Counted from the first letter of the stretch, positions 1 to 6,632 are shown. The stretch is DNA of 9,840 nucleotides from an uncultured Proteiniphilum sp. (GCF_937873925.1 NZ_CALNAT010000010.1:1-9840); one strand, 5' to 3'. Notes: a model not told the origin generated them from the letters alone. Translations and numbers: made by a program.

Positions 1-571
1 TGACCTGGACTGTTTCCCAATCGATATCTGTAAATCCATTTTCTATTGAAACAGCATTTACCCCCATAAAGCAAATATCACACTTCATATTGGAAATATC
101 ATTAATAACACTTGCTCCGGTGTGTATATTTGCATTTTTATTTAATTTACCGCCAATAGTATATACATTGATATTCTCAAAATTAGATAAGGTAATGGCG
201 ACTTGGGGACTGACGGTGAATATGGTGAGATTTATTTTTTTAGGTAGTTGACTGGCCAATTCCAGAATAGTAGTTCCTCCTTCAAAAAGCAATGTCATAT
301 TGTTTTGTATTAAAGAAAGGGCTTTCGATGCAATTTTTTTCTTTTCCTCATGAGCATAAATATTATTATCAGCAATAAAGGGCCTTACCAGAGATTTGCT
401 GATCGCGCCTCCATGGACCTTTATGATCCTGTCTTCCTCTGCCAACTCTTTTAAATCTCTCCTGATAGTGTCTTCGGAGACATTCAACATGGCACTTAGA
501 TCTACAGACAATACTTTATTATGAAGATTAATCTCTTTCATAATAATTTTATGACGCTCTTCCTTTAACAT
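1..571 (-). CDS. DeoR-family transcriptional repressor (C-terminus beyond left edge)
   Basis: The reverse strand from ATG 571 reads 190 codons without a stop and leaves the window, so about the last quarter of a typical 250-residue DeoR protein is missing. The start MLKEERHKII is the usual start of the family and no earlier in-frame ATG exists. The N-terminal winged helix is clear: VSEDTIRRDL (residues 31-40) is the recognition helix, followed by the VHGGA turn (52-56). The second half is the DeoR sugar-phosphate sensor domain (ISOCOT fold), with EGGTT (97-101), TVSP (119-122) and IGGKL (139-143). In the family, a phosphorylated sugar or sugar alcohol binds the sensor and releases DNA. The specific sugar cannot be told, because the regulated genes probably lie left of the window. 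It has its own promoter (607-614) and is probably autoregulated, which is inference. Confidence 0.93.
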   Translation of the reverse strand, partial: MLKEERHKIIMKEINLHNKVLSVDLSAMLNVSEDTIRRDLKELAEEDRIIKVHGGAISKSLVRPFIADNNIYAHEEKKKIASKALSLIQNNMTLLFEGGTTILELASQLPKKINLTIFTVSPQVAITLSNFENINVYTIGGKLNKNANIHTGASVINDISNMKCDICFMGVNAVSIENGFTDIDWETVQV

Positions 572-606
572 GTCAATAATCAAATTGAGAAAAATACTAT
601 CAATTG

Positions 607-614
607 CAAAGTTA
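607..614 (-). promoter_or_regulatory. Bacteroidota-type -7 box for the deoR gene
   Basis: The reverse strand reads TAACTTTG, a full match to the TAnnTTTG -7 element of Bacteroidota housekeeping promoters, 36 bases before the deoR start codon. No exact TTTG -33 element is seen. That position falls in the T-rich tract of the preceding terminator. Confidence 0.5.
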
Positions 615-626
615 TGACTTTTTCTT

Positions 627-671
627 AAAAAATAAAAAATAAAAAAGGTAGCCGGGAATTTCCCGACTACC
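627..671 (-). terminator. Rho-independent terminator after the cupin gene / tRNA remnant
   Basis: Bases 647-671 form a nearly perfect 25-base inverted repeat (GGTAGCCGGG, centre AATTT, CCCGACTACC) with one C/A mismatch. Read leftward, it is followed by three runs of T at 627-646. This is a classical intrinsic terminator for leftward transcription. It ends the cupin transcript today. Because it follows the displaced tRNA 3' copy at 697-732, it may originally have been the terminator of the tRNA gene (inference). Confidence 0.85.
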
Positions 672-696
672 TGTAAAATACTGTTTTTATGGGCCG

Positions 697-732
697 TATC
701 GAGAGGGGCCTGATCCCCCGACTCATGATGAA
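697..732 (-). repeat. Degenerate copy of the 3' half of the tRNA(CAT) gene; putative distal att site
   Basis: On the reverse strand this stretch repeats the tRNA at 3611-3684 from the anticodon (TTCAT) through the variable loop, the T-arm (GGGGGATCA identical) and the acceptor strand (CCCCTCTCG). It differs by a few small deletions and substitutions. Both copies have the same orientation. The 5' half of the tRNA (acceptor, D-arm) is absent here, so this copy cannot be a working tRNA. A 3' tRNA fragment in direct orientation to an intact tRNA is what site-specific integration into a tRNA gene leaves behind. The element interpretation is inference; the repeat itself is seen. Confidence 0.65.
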
Positions 733-744
733 GTATCTTAACTT

Positions 745-1227
745 TCACTGATAGTACTCTTCATCGGTTACTTCTTCCAACCAAACGGTTTCGCCATTTT
801 CCCTGCCGGTAATGGCTACCTGTACAAATTCAGTATCGGCGCTCGCGCCATGCCAATGGGGAATATCGGCAGGGCATTTTACCACTTCACCCTTTTTCAC
901 GATAACCTTCGGACTTCCTTTTTCCTGATAATACCCAACACCATCCAATGCCAATATAATCTGTCCTGCCGGATGGATATGCCATCTGGTTCTTGCACCC
1001 GGTTCAAAGGTTACACAACCTACTGAATTTTGATTTACGCTATCCGCATATATCAAATTATTCAGCCATGCCGTACCGGTAAAATTATCATTGGTAATCT
1101 TTTCGCCTTTTTCAAAGATTGCTTCCTGTGATTCCGATTGTGTATCCTGTTCCGATTGGCTTTGTTGCTGACAAGAAAAAGCCATGATTCCGAAAAGAAA
1201 TAGTACCCATAAGTTTTTAATATTCAT
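745..1227 (-). CDS. Cupin-domain lipoprotein, related to the mandelonitrile-lyase-like cupins
   Basis: This 160-residue protein starts with a lipoprotein signal: NIKN, a hydrophobic stretch WVLFLFGIMAF, then SC with the lipidated Cys at residue 19. A Q/S/E-rich linker (20-35) follows. The mature part is one small cupin barrel. Metal ligands are visible as HIHPAGQ (H83, H85, Q89) and in PHWHGA (H124 and H126). The order EPGARTRWHIHPAGQ then PHWHGA matches the manganese-type single-domain cupins that include bacterial hydroxynitrile lyases and partners of carboxymuconolactone decarboxylases. The real substrate is unknown, so no lyase activity is claimed. It is the last gene of the leftward group: its ATG lies 11 bases after the stop of the DLH-like gene, and a strong terminator follows. 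Being membrane-anchored, it would act outside the cytoplasm, as does its exported neighbour. Confidence 0.85.
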   Translation of the reverse strand: MNIKNLWVLFLFGIMAFSCQQQSQSEQDTQSESQEAIFEKGEKITNDNFTGTAWLNNLIYADSVNQNSVGCVTFEPGARTRWHIHPAGQIILALDGVGYYQEKGSPKVIVKKGEVVKCPADIPHWHGASADTEFVQVAITGRENGETVWLEEVTDEEYYQ

Positions 1228-1238
1228 CGTTTTAAGTT

Positions 1239-2297
1239 TTAAAGGTTTGTTTGATAAAAATTCGCCAACTTACTCAAGGCCTGCGATACATATTCGGGTT
1301 TCCAATAGGTTTCTATATGGGTCGCTCCGTTAAGGAGAAATAATTCCTTATTTTTTGCATTGATTGCTTTATTGAAAGCGTCGTCCGTCATATAATAAGT
1401 ATCGGCTTTGCTTCCCGCGATCATCAATAAGGGTTGGGTAATTAAATCCATATTAGTGGCGGCATCCCAGGTCATTAAATCGAGCAGGCTGCTCATTGTG
1501 TATTTAAAAGTTGAATTGGGGTGTGCATGGGTTCTGTAATAATACACATATCCTTCCCGATATAAATCGGTTGGGATCTCGGCAATCTCCTCGTCTGTCG
1601 GGTTTCCCTCGCCTGCATACAACACTTCACCTGTTGTAACCTCCAATACCCTTGCATCCGTCGCTTGTTTTAACCTTTCCTGTATCGTTGAAAATTGAGA
1701 GTTCATAAAACCGTTCCGCCTTACTACTCCCGAATTGAACATACTCAATGTAGCCACTGCTTTAAACCGTTTGTCCGATTGAGCTGCCTTTAAGGAATAA
1801 CCTCCACCGCCACAAATACCGAGTAAGCCAGTTCTTTCCGTATCAACGCCGGCATATTGAGAGAGAAAGTCGGCCATTGCATGTACATCCTCAATACGGT
1901 TTGCCGGTTTGTCCACGTTACGCGGCTCTCCGCCACTACCGCCCTGATAGGCTGCATCTGCTGCAATGGTGATATATCCCTGCTCCGCTAACCGTTGGGC
2001 ATACAACCCTGCTACCTGTTCTTTCACACCTCCGTTGGGATGCGCAATGACGATGGACGGATATTTCCGGGAAGCATTGTAATTTGGTGGTGTGTAAACA
2101 TTGGCAGCTATTGCAATGTCCTTGATTTTATAAGTGACGGGATGAATGTTTACCTTACCTTGTATGTTTTCTGTAATTGCTCCGTCATAGACAAGTGTAA
2201 AGGGGTTTTGTTCCGCCTTTTGATAGTATTGGGCATTTGCCGTATTGATTGCTGTTATTGTCATTGCTAATGCGATTATTGCTGTTATTTTTTTCAT
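1239..2297 (-). CDS. Exported alpha/beta hydrolase of the dienelactone-hydrolase-like type
   Basis: An ATG exists at 2324, but the second ATG at 2297 gives a textbook Sec signal peptide (MKKITAIIALAMTIT...ANA before Gln23), so I take 2297 and 352 residues. The mature protein is an alpha/beta hydrolase: IVIAHPNGG (residues 82-90) forms the oxyanion region, and LGICGGGGY places a cysteine (C162) at the nucleophile elbow where most relatives of this fold have serine. A likely acid is D299 in AGSKAD, and a likely base is H327 in GATHIETYWKPEY. A Cys nucleophile is known from dienelactone hydrolases, but similar proteins (YcjY-like) have no firm substrate. The gene lies 37 bases after the truncated hydrolase and 11 bases before the cupin gene, so the three formed one transcript. 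It is intact, but its upstream promoter region appears lost with the 2880 deletion. Confidence 0.85.
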   Translation of the reverse strand: MKKITAIIALAMTITAINTANAQYYQKAEQNPFTLVYDGAITENIQGKVNIHPVTYKIKDIAIAANVYTPPNYNASRKYPSIVIAHPNGGVKEQVAGLYAQRLAEQGYITIAADAAYQGGSGGEPRNVDKPANRIEDVHAMADFLSQYAGVDTERTGLLGICGGGGYSLKAAQSDKRFKAVATLSMFNSGVVRRNGFMNSQFSTIQERLKQATDARVLEVTTGEVLYAGEGNPTDEEIAEIPTDLYREGYVYYYRTHAHPNSTFKYTMSSLLDLMTWDAATNMDLITQPLLMIAGSKADTYYMTDDAFNKAINAKNKELFLLNGATHIETYWKPEYVSQALSKLANFYQTNL

Positions 2298-2334
2298 TTC
2301 GTTATATTTTAATTTTTGATACATACTATTTCTT

Positions 2335-2880
2335 TTATGGTTTATCCAATCCTTTCTCTTTTAACCATTTGGATAGCTGGTCGGCTATTTCGATATCATT
2401 CAGGTCTGAAAAGGGGAAATGTGTATTGCCTTTTATGCCTATCTCTGGCAAGTGCACCACCGTTGCGTCGCCCCCGTGTTTATTGATGGTAGCCGCCCAA
2501 ATCCTGGCCATTTCCAGTCCCGAACGCCAATGGTCTTTGTTCCATACAGAGGTTGGTTCTTCAGCAATGTTATCGCCGTAGTAAATGATGATGGGGATTT
2601 TCGTCAGCTTATTGAAGTCCGATGCGGAAATTTCCACGCCTGTCAGTTCACCGAAAAGACCGGATGATTGTATCGGTGGGGGCAATTCCCCTTGGGGAAA
2701 CACAAAACCGCTGTATGGTTCATAAGCCACCACCGCTTTGACCTTATCGTTTTTGATTGCCGTAAACCAACCGGGCCCACCTCCCTGCGAGTGGGTCACC
2801 AAAACAGCTTCGCCCACCTTATCGAATAACCGCGACATTGCGTCCGAGATAATATCAGCATCAAAACTGCCCGTATTGAT
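2335..2880 (-). pseudogene. Alpha/beta hydrolase, 5'-truncated remnant
   Basis: The frame is open from 2919 to the stop at 2335, but only the part from about 2880 onward looks like the family. The first dozen codons are antisense to the AraC gene, and a stop codon sits directly before ATG 2919. What remains is the C-terminal part of an alpha/beta hydrolase: nucleophile elbow THSQGGG (serine about 30 codons into the conserved part), VVAYEP, IIIYYGDN, and a terminal histidine region GNTHFPFSDLN. From what I know of close relatives, they are over 300 residues long, with the oxyanion-hole strand and a signal peptide before this point; those parts are missing. Loss of the N-terminal half should destroy the fold, so I call it a pseudogene. 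It heads the leftward group with the DLH-like gene and the cupin. Confidence 0.75.
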
Positions 2881-3429
2881 TATACTTTTTTCAGCTACAA
2901 TACCAACAAAGCACTCCATTTATCGGCAAAGGAGCGTCATCTTGTGTTGGATTTATTTTCTAAAATAGAAGAGGAATTAGAACATTCAGTCGATAAGCAT
3001 AGCAAGACGCTGATTGCTTCCAATATTGAACTTTTCCTCAATTATTGTAAGCGATTTTATGATCGTCAATTCATAACCCGTGAGGATATCAATAAAGGTG
3101 TTTTGGAGAAATTTGAAGATTTATTGAACGGTTATTTTTCATCTGACAGGCCTATAGAAATAGGATTGCCGTCTGTTGCCTACTGCGCAGAAGAACTACA
3201 TTTGTCGGCTAATTATTTTGGTGATTTAATTAAGAAGGAAACCGGAAAATCGGCACAGGAATACATTCAAAACAAGATCATTGATGTTGCCAAGAATAAG
3301 ATTCTCGAGAGTGATAAATCCATTAATGAAATTGCGTATGAATTGGGGTTTAAATACCCGCAACATTTCAGTCGTACGTTTAAAAAATTAGTAGGTATTT
3401 CTCCAAGTGATTATAGATCGGTGAATTGA
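2881..3429 (+). pseudogene. AraC-family transcriptional regulator, 5'-truncated remnant
   Basis: A GTG at 2944 would give a 161-residue protein, but family-like sequence continues upstream in the same frame (FFSYNTNKALHLSAKERH) to about 2881, then changes into the antisense of the hydrolase. The remaining protein holds the end of the sensor domain, the linker helices, and a complete C-terminal DNA-binding domain with two helix-turn-helix units. The first unit is AEELHLSANYFGDLIKKETG; the second is INEIAYELGFKYPQHFSRTFKK, followed by GISPSDYR. Relatives of this type are near 290-300 residues, so roughly the first 110-120 are missing. A free DNA-binding domain could still be expressed from GTG 2944 and bind DNA without its ligand, so residual activity cannot be excluded. 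Its place, divergent from the hydrolase group, suggests it once activated that group (inference). Confidence 0.75.
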
Positions 3430-3513
3430 TTTTCTTCCCGCTCAAAAAGGCACCGAAGAATTTTCGATTTCTAAGATTAGCAAAACTGAAAATATTCCGG
3501 TGGTCTAATCCAT

Positions 3514-3544
3514 GGAAAACAATGTGCAAGTGCTTTTGTTTTCC
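3514..3544 (+). other. Inverted repeat after the araC remnant
   Basis: GGAAAACAA (3514-3522) and TTGTTTTCC (3536-3544) form a perfect 9-base-pair stem with a 13-base loop, about 85 bases after the AraC stop. There is no T-run directly after it on the forward strand, so it is at best a weak terminator or a transcript-end stabilising hairpin. Confidence 0.3.
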
Positions 3545-3562
3545 CATTATTTTCCCACTAAT

Positions 3563-3596
3563 AAAAAACAGTTACAGATTTTACGCTGTAACTGTT
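3563..3596 (-). terminator. Rho-independent terminator of the tRNA gene
   Basis: AACAGTTACAG (3567-3577) and CTGTAACTGTT (3586-3596) form a perfect 11-base-pair stem with an 8-base loop. Read leftward, the stem is followed by a run of six T (3563-3568). It lies 15 bases beyond the tRNA 3' end. It may also stop rightward transcription from the araC remnant, though that side has only a weak T-run. Confidence 0.85.
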
Positions 3597-3610
3597 TATT
3601 ATTCAATTTG

Positions 3611-3684
3611 TAGCGAGAGGGGGGCATGATCCCCCGACCTCATGATTATGAATCATGCGCTCTAACCAACTGAGCTATCTCGCC
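3611..3684 (-). tRNA. tRNA with anticodon CAT, most likely elongator tRNA-Met
   Basis: A full cloverleaf folds on the reverse strand: acceptor GGCGAGA with TCTCGCT (one G-U at pair 1-72), TA at 8-9, D-arm GCTC-AGTTGGTTA-GAGC, anticodon arm CATGA-TTCATAA-TCATG, variable loop AGGTC, T-arm GGGGG-ATCATGC-CCCCC, and discriminator A. CCA is not encoded. The anticodon stem lacks the three G-C pairs of initiator tRNA, so it is an elongator; a lysidine-type tRNA-Ile2 is the other possibility. The T-loop is unusual: A at 54 and T at 58, where nearly all tRNAs have T54 and A58, while T55 and C56 are kept. Promoter (3722-3753) and terminator (3563-3596) are both in place, so it is probably active. Its 3' half is repeated at 697-732. 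Confidence 0.9.
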
Positions 3685-3721
3685 CACAAGAAATGAGATT
3701 TATCCTGTCGGATTCGAGGTG

Positions 3722-3753
3722 CAAAAGTAGTATAACTTTTTGAATTTTGCAAC
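3722..3753 (-). promoter_or_regulatory. Promoter of the tRNA gene
   Basis: On the reverse strand, TACTTTTG (3722-3729) matches the TAnnTTTG -7 box. A GTTG at 3750-3753 lies 20 bases upstream of it, the expected place of the -33 TTG element. The -7 box ends 37 bases before the tRNA 5' end, giving a leader of about 30 bases. Confidence 0.65.
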
Positions 3754-4167
3754 AGCAAAACCGAAAAACATACAGAGAAACTAAAAAAACGGCAAAAGCC
3801 ATCTAACGGAGGGATGGCGCCGCTGTTGTTGATGAAATGGGATGAAACTTTCGGGTTGCAGCGGTTGGGGAAAGTGCTGCCATTGTTATTTGAAATGAGG
3901 GTTGCACTCGCGTAAATATAGTAAATATCGGTTTAAAGTTGTAATTTTGCGCAGGAAACGAATATTTTATACGATTATTTTACTTTTATATTCCGGTATA
4001 TGGAACCTTTCAGAGCCAACCCTTTTAGAATCACGAGCTAAGACAAATTTGTCAGCGAGGAGATTAGAATCAAAATTCAGCCATTGAAATGCCTTGGCTC
4101 TTTGTTCTTTACTCTTGATTAATAAGTGGGTTTCAAACCGGTTTTCAGACAGATAACAGCGATCTAT
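3754..4167. other. Gene-poor leader region between the tRNA promoter and mutS2
   Basis: No gene is confidently seen in these 414 bases. Contents: a possible forward promoter at 3942-3949, a perfect 12-base palindrome GACAAATTTGTC at 4042-4053, and overlapping inverted repeats GGTTTCAAACC and AAACCGGTTT at 4129-4142. On the reverse strand, a stop-free frame from 4320 to the stop at 3967 has protein-like wording in its part outside mutS2 (FQWLNFDSNLLADKFV, GSERFHIPEY). It has no start codon of its own there. It could be the 3' remnant of a lost gene or a chance frame; I do not recognise it. Confidence 0.4.
3942..3949 (+). promoter_or_regulatory. Possible -7 box for mutS2
   Basis: TAATTTTG matches TAnnTTTG and is the only good forward match before mutS2. 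No clear TTTG lies about 20 bases upstream. If used, the mutS2 message has a leader of just over 200 bases, which is long for this kind of gene. Confidence 0.35.
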
Positions 4168-6594
4168 ATGATCTATCCCGATAATTTTGAACAAAAAATA
4201 GAATTTCAGAAAGTACGCCAACTCCTTTCGGAGCGATGCCTGAGTCCTCTTGGAAAGGAAAAAGTAGAGCAGATGTATTTCTTGACTTCTTATGATGAGA
4301 TAGAATCCCTTCTCTTCCAAACCGAAGAGTTTGTCCGCATCAGGGAGGAAGAGGATTCATTCCCTGCCGATCATTTTTACGATATGCGTCCCGTGCTGAA
4401 ACGGATCCGGGTGGAAGGGGCATGGATAGACCAGAACGCGCTGTTTGAATTGCGCCGTTCCTTACAGACCATCAATGGGATCGTAGCGTTTTTGCGGCGT
4501 GACGAAGAGAAAACACCCAGATATCCGTATCTGCTTGCATTGACGGGCAGCGTGGTGACCTTTCCCGAGATCACCAAAAAGATAGACGGGATCCTGGATG
4601 GTTTCGGACAGATAAAAGACCATGCATCATCCCGCCTGTCGGAGATACGACGCGAACTCACCTCTACCGTGAGTGGCATCTCCAGAAGTCTGAACGCTAT
4701 CCTGCGAAAGGCACAGGCTGAGGGGTATGTGGATAAGGATGTGGCGCCGAGTATGCGTGACGGACGACTGGTGATCCCCGTGAACCCATCCCACAAACGG
4801 AAGATCAAAGGGATTGTACACGACGAATCGGCTTCGGGCAAAACGGTCTTTATCGAGCCCTCGGAGGTGGTGGAAGCCAATAATCGCATCCGTGAGTTGG
4901 AAGCGGATGAACGGCGGGAGATCATCAGGATATTGACCGACTTTAGCAATTATCTGCGTCCTTTCCTGCCTGATTTGCTGGAGTCGTATGAGTTCCTCGC
5001 GAAAATCGATTTCATTCAGGCAAAAGCATCTCTCGCGGCGTTGATAGGGGGCATCAAACCTTCTATCGACCACAGGCAGCAGATCGATTGGGTGGAGGCG
5101 GTGCATCCGCTGCTTTACCTTTCCTTAAAAAAGCAGAACAGGAAGATCGTTCCGCTCGATATCACATTGGAAGGAGAAAACAGGATACTGGTGATCTCCG
5201 GCCCCAATGCCGGCGGTAAATCAGTCTGTCTGAAAACGGTGGGGCTGTTACAATATATGGTGCAGTGCGGGTTGCTGATCCCGTTGAAAGAGAATTCAAG
5301 GGTCGGAGTGTTCCATGATATTTTTATCGATATTGGCGATGAGCAATCCATTGAGAACGATCTTTCGACCTACAGCTCTCATCTGCTGAACATGAAATTC
5401 TTCGAGAAGTACTGCAACGGGAAATCGTTGCTACTTATAGATGAGTTCGGGAGTGGTACCGAACCCCGGATAGGGGCCGCCATTGCCGAAGCGCTACTGG
5501 ACAGGTTCAACCGTCAACAATCGTTCGGCGTAATCACCACTCACTATCAGAACCTGAAACATTTTGCCAACGAGAACAAGGGAGTGGTAAATGGCGCCAT
5601 GCTCTACGACCGCCATGAGATGCAACCGCTCTTTCGCCTCTCTATCGGTAATCCCGGAAGCTCGTTCGCCGTGGAGATCGCCCGCAAGACAGGTCTTCCG
5701 GAAGAGGTAATTGCCCGGGCATCCGAGATCGTAGGCGAAGATTACATCAACATGGACAAATACCTGCAGGACATATCACGCGACAGGCGATACTGGGAAC
5801 GGAAACGGGAGGAGATACGCCGTGAGAGGAAGCGGCTGGAAGAGATCACTTCGAAATATGAGGCCGATCTGGAGGTCATTAACAAGCAGAAGAAAGAGAT
5901 TCTGGCGCAGGCGCGTGAGCAGGCGGAACGGTTGCTCACGGAAAGCAATGCCCGCATTGAAAATACGATCCGTGAGATCAGAGAGGCGGGGGCCGATAAA
6001 GAAAAAACCAAACAGATACGGCAATCGCTCCGGGAGTTCAAAGAGAAGATAGAACCGGCGGGTAGTCCGGAGACGAAGAGGCAAAAAAAGCAGAAACAGA
6101 AGCCTGCCGTTAGCAGTGATACAGGTTTGAAACAGACAAAACCCCTTGCGGCCGGTGATACCGTACGCTTGATAGGACAAAGTTCACCGGGTGAGATCAT
6201 AGAAATTTCCGGAAAGAAAGCGATCATTGTCTTCGGAATGATCAAGTCTACGGTCGATCTCGACAAATTGGAGCGTGTAAGCAGTAATCAAATAAAAAAA
6301 GAACAAAAATCATCCAACACACGTGATCTGTTGCATGAGCGGAAACTCAGTTTTAAACAGGATATCGATGTGCGGGGTATGCGGGGCGACGAAGCGTTGC
6401 AGGCAGTGATGTACTTTGTGGATGATGCCATTCAGTTGGGAATGTCCAGGGTACGTATCCTTCACGGTACAGGTACAGGTGCATTGCGGCAGATCATCAG
6501 GGAATATCTGGGCACTGTGAATGGTGTGGCCCGTTTTCAGGATGAACATGTGCAGTTCGGAGGGACCGGTATCACGGTGGTTGATCTGGAGTAA
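4168..6594 (+). CDS. mutS2: MutS2-family DNA-binding ATPase with Smr nuclease domain
   Basis: The start is ATG 4168 (MIYPDNFEQKI), the normal start in relatives. The in-frame GTG 4126 would add 14 unrelated residues. The 808 residues have the full family layout: core/lever domains (about 1-320), ABC-type ATPase with Walker A GPNAGGKS (345-352) and Walker B LLLIDEFGSG (D425, E426), and the ST-x-SSH loop (STYSSH). A long charged coiled coil runs about 525-640, a basic linker and a small beta domain (GDTVRLI...) follow, and the C-terminal Smr domain carries IDVRG (near 734) and HGTGTGALR (H766). MutS2 lacks the mismatch-recognition domain of MutS. Family members bind branched DNA and suppress recombination, or act on collided ribosomes. 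All key motifs are intact. No gene overlaps it, and the next gene starts 95 bases later from its own promoter. Confidence 0.97.
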   Translation: MIYPDNFEQKIEFQKVRQLLSERCLSPLGKEKVEQMYFLTSYDEIESLLFQTEEFVRIREEEDSFPADHFYDMRPVLKRIRVEGAWIDQNALFELRRSLQTINGIVAFLRRDEEKTPRYPYLLALTGSVVTFPEITKKIDGILDGFGQIKDHASSRLSEIRRELTSTVSGISRSLNAILRKAQAEGYVDKDVAPSMRDGRLVIPVNPSHKRKIKGIVHDESASGKTVFIEPSEVVEANNRIRELEADERREIIRILTDFSNYLRPFLPDLLESYEFLAKIDFIQAKASLAALIGGIKPSIDHRQQIDWVEAVHPLLYLSLKKQNRKIVPLDITLEGENRILVISGPNAGGKSVCLKTVGLLQYMVQCGLLIPLKENSRVGVFHDIFIDIGDEQSIENDLSTYSSHLLNMKFFEKYCNGKSLLLIDEFGSGTEPRIGAAIAEALLDRFNRQQSFGVITTHYQNLKHFANENKGVVNGAMLYDRHEMQPLFRLSIGNPGSSFAVEIARKTGLPEEVIARASEIVGEDYINMDKYLQDISRDRRYWERKREEIRRERKRLEEITSKYEADLEVINKQKKEILAQAREQAERLLTESNARIENTIREIREAGADKEKTKQIRQSLREFKEKIEPAGSPETKRQKKQKQKPAVSSDTGLKQTKPLAAGDTVRLIGQSSPGEIIEISGKKAIIVFGMIKSTVDLDKLERVSSNQIKKEQKSSNTRDLLHERKLSFKQDIDVRGMRGDEALQAVMYFVDDAIQLGMSRVRILHGTGTGALRQIIREYLGTVNGVARFQDEHVQFGGTGITVVDLE

Positions 6595-6632
6595 AAAACA
6601 TATTTCGCCGGTTCAATATTCAAATTTTTTTT

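Larger units (their letters stand above)
697..3652. mobile_element. Putative decayed genomic islet integrated at a tRNA-Met gene
   Basis: The region lies between the intact tRNA(CAT) on the right and a direct, mutated repeat of that tRNA's 3' half on the left. It carries accessory-type genes: two alpha/beta hydrolases, a cupin lipoprotein and an AraC regulator, two of them truncated. It is visibly more A+T-rich than the mutS2 side. No integrase, excisionase, relaxase or transposase is present, so if it was an integrative element it has lost its mobility genes or was only a passive passenger. An alternative is an old tandem tRNA duplication with later insertion of genes. Confidence 0.35.

Noticed and set aside
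697..732. A second functional tRNA gene
   Set aside because: Acceptor 5' strand and D-arm are absent and the anticodon stem is broken by small deletions.
2298..2324. Earlier ATG start of the DLH-like hydrolase at 2324
   Set aside because: Starting at 2297 gives a proper Sec signal peptide beginning MKK; the extra nine residues would precede it without purpose.
2335..2919. Intact 194-residue hydrolase starting at ATG 2919
   Set aside because: The first dozen codons are antisense to AraC family sequence, a stop lies right before the ATG, and the N-terminal half of the fold is missing.
2944..3429. Complete short AraC gene from GTG 2944
   Set aside because: Family-like sequence continues upstream in frame to about 2881 with no plausible start, so the gene is truncated rather than naturally short.
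3902..4087. Small forward gene of 61 codons
   Set aside because: Composition is A/T-driven, it has no recognisable domain or ribosome site, and it overlaps the better reverse frame and the probable mutS2 leader.
4126..4167. Earlier GTG start of mutS2 at 4126
   Set aside because: It would add 14 residues not typical of the family; MIYPDNFEQKI from ATG 4168 is the normal start.
5742..6266. Long reverse frames inside mutS2 and the other right-hand genes
   Set aside because: They are shadows of strongly supported coding sequence, rich in Ser/Arg/Phe, with no family-like motifs.
6460..6482. Short tandem repeat GGTACAGGTACAGGT
   Set aside because: It simply encodes the conserved HGTGTG motif of the Smr domain.
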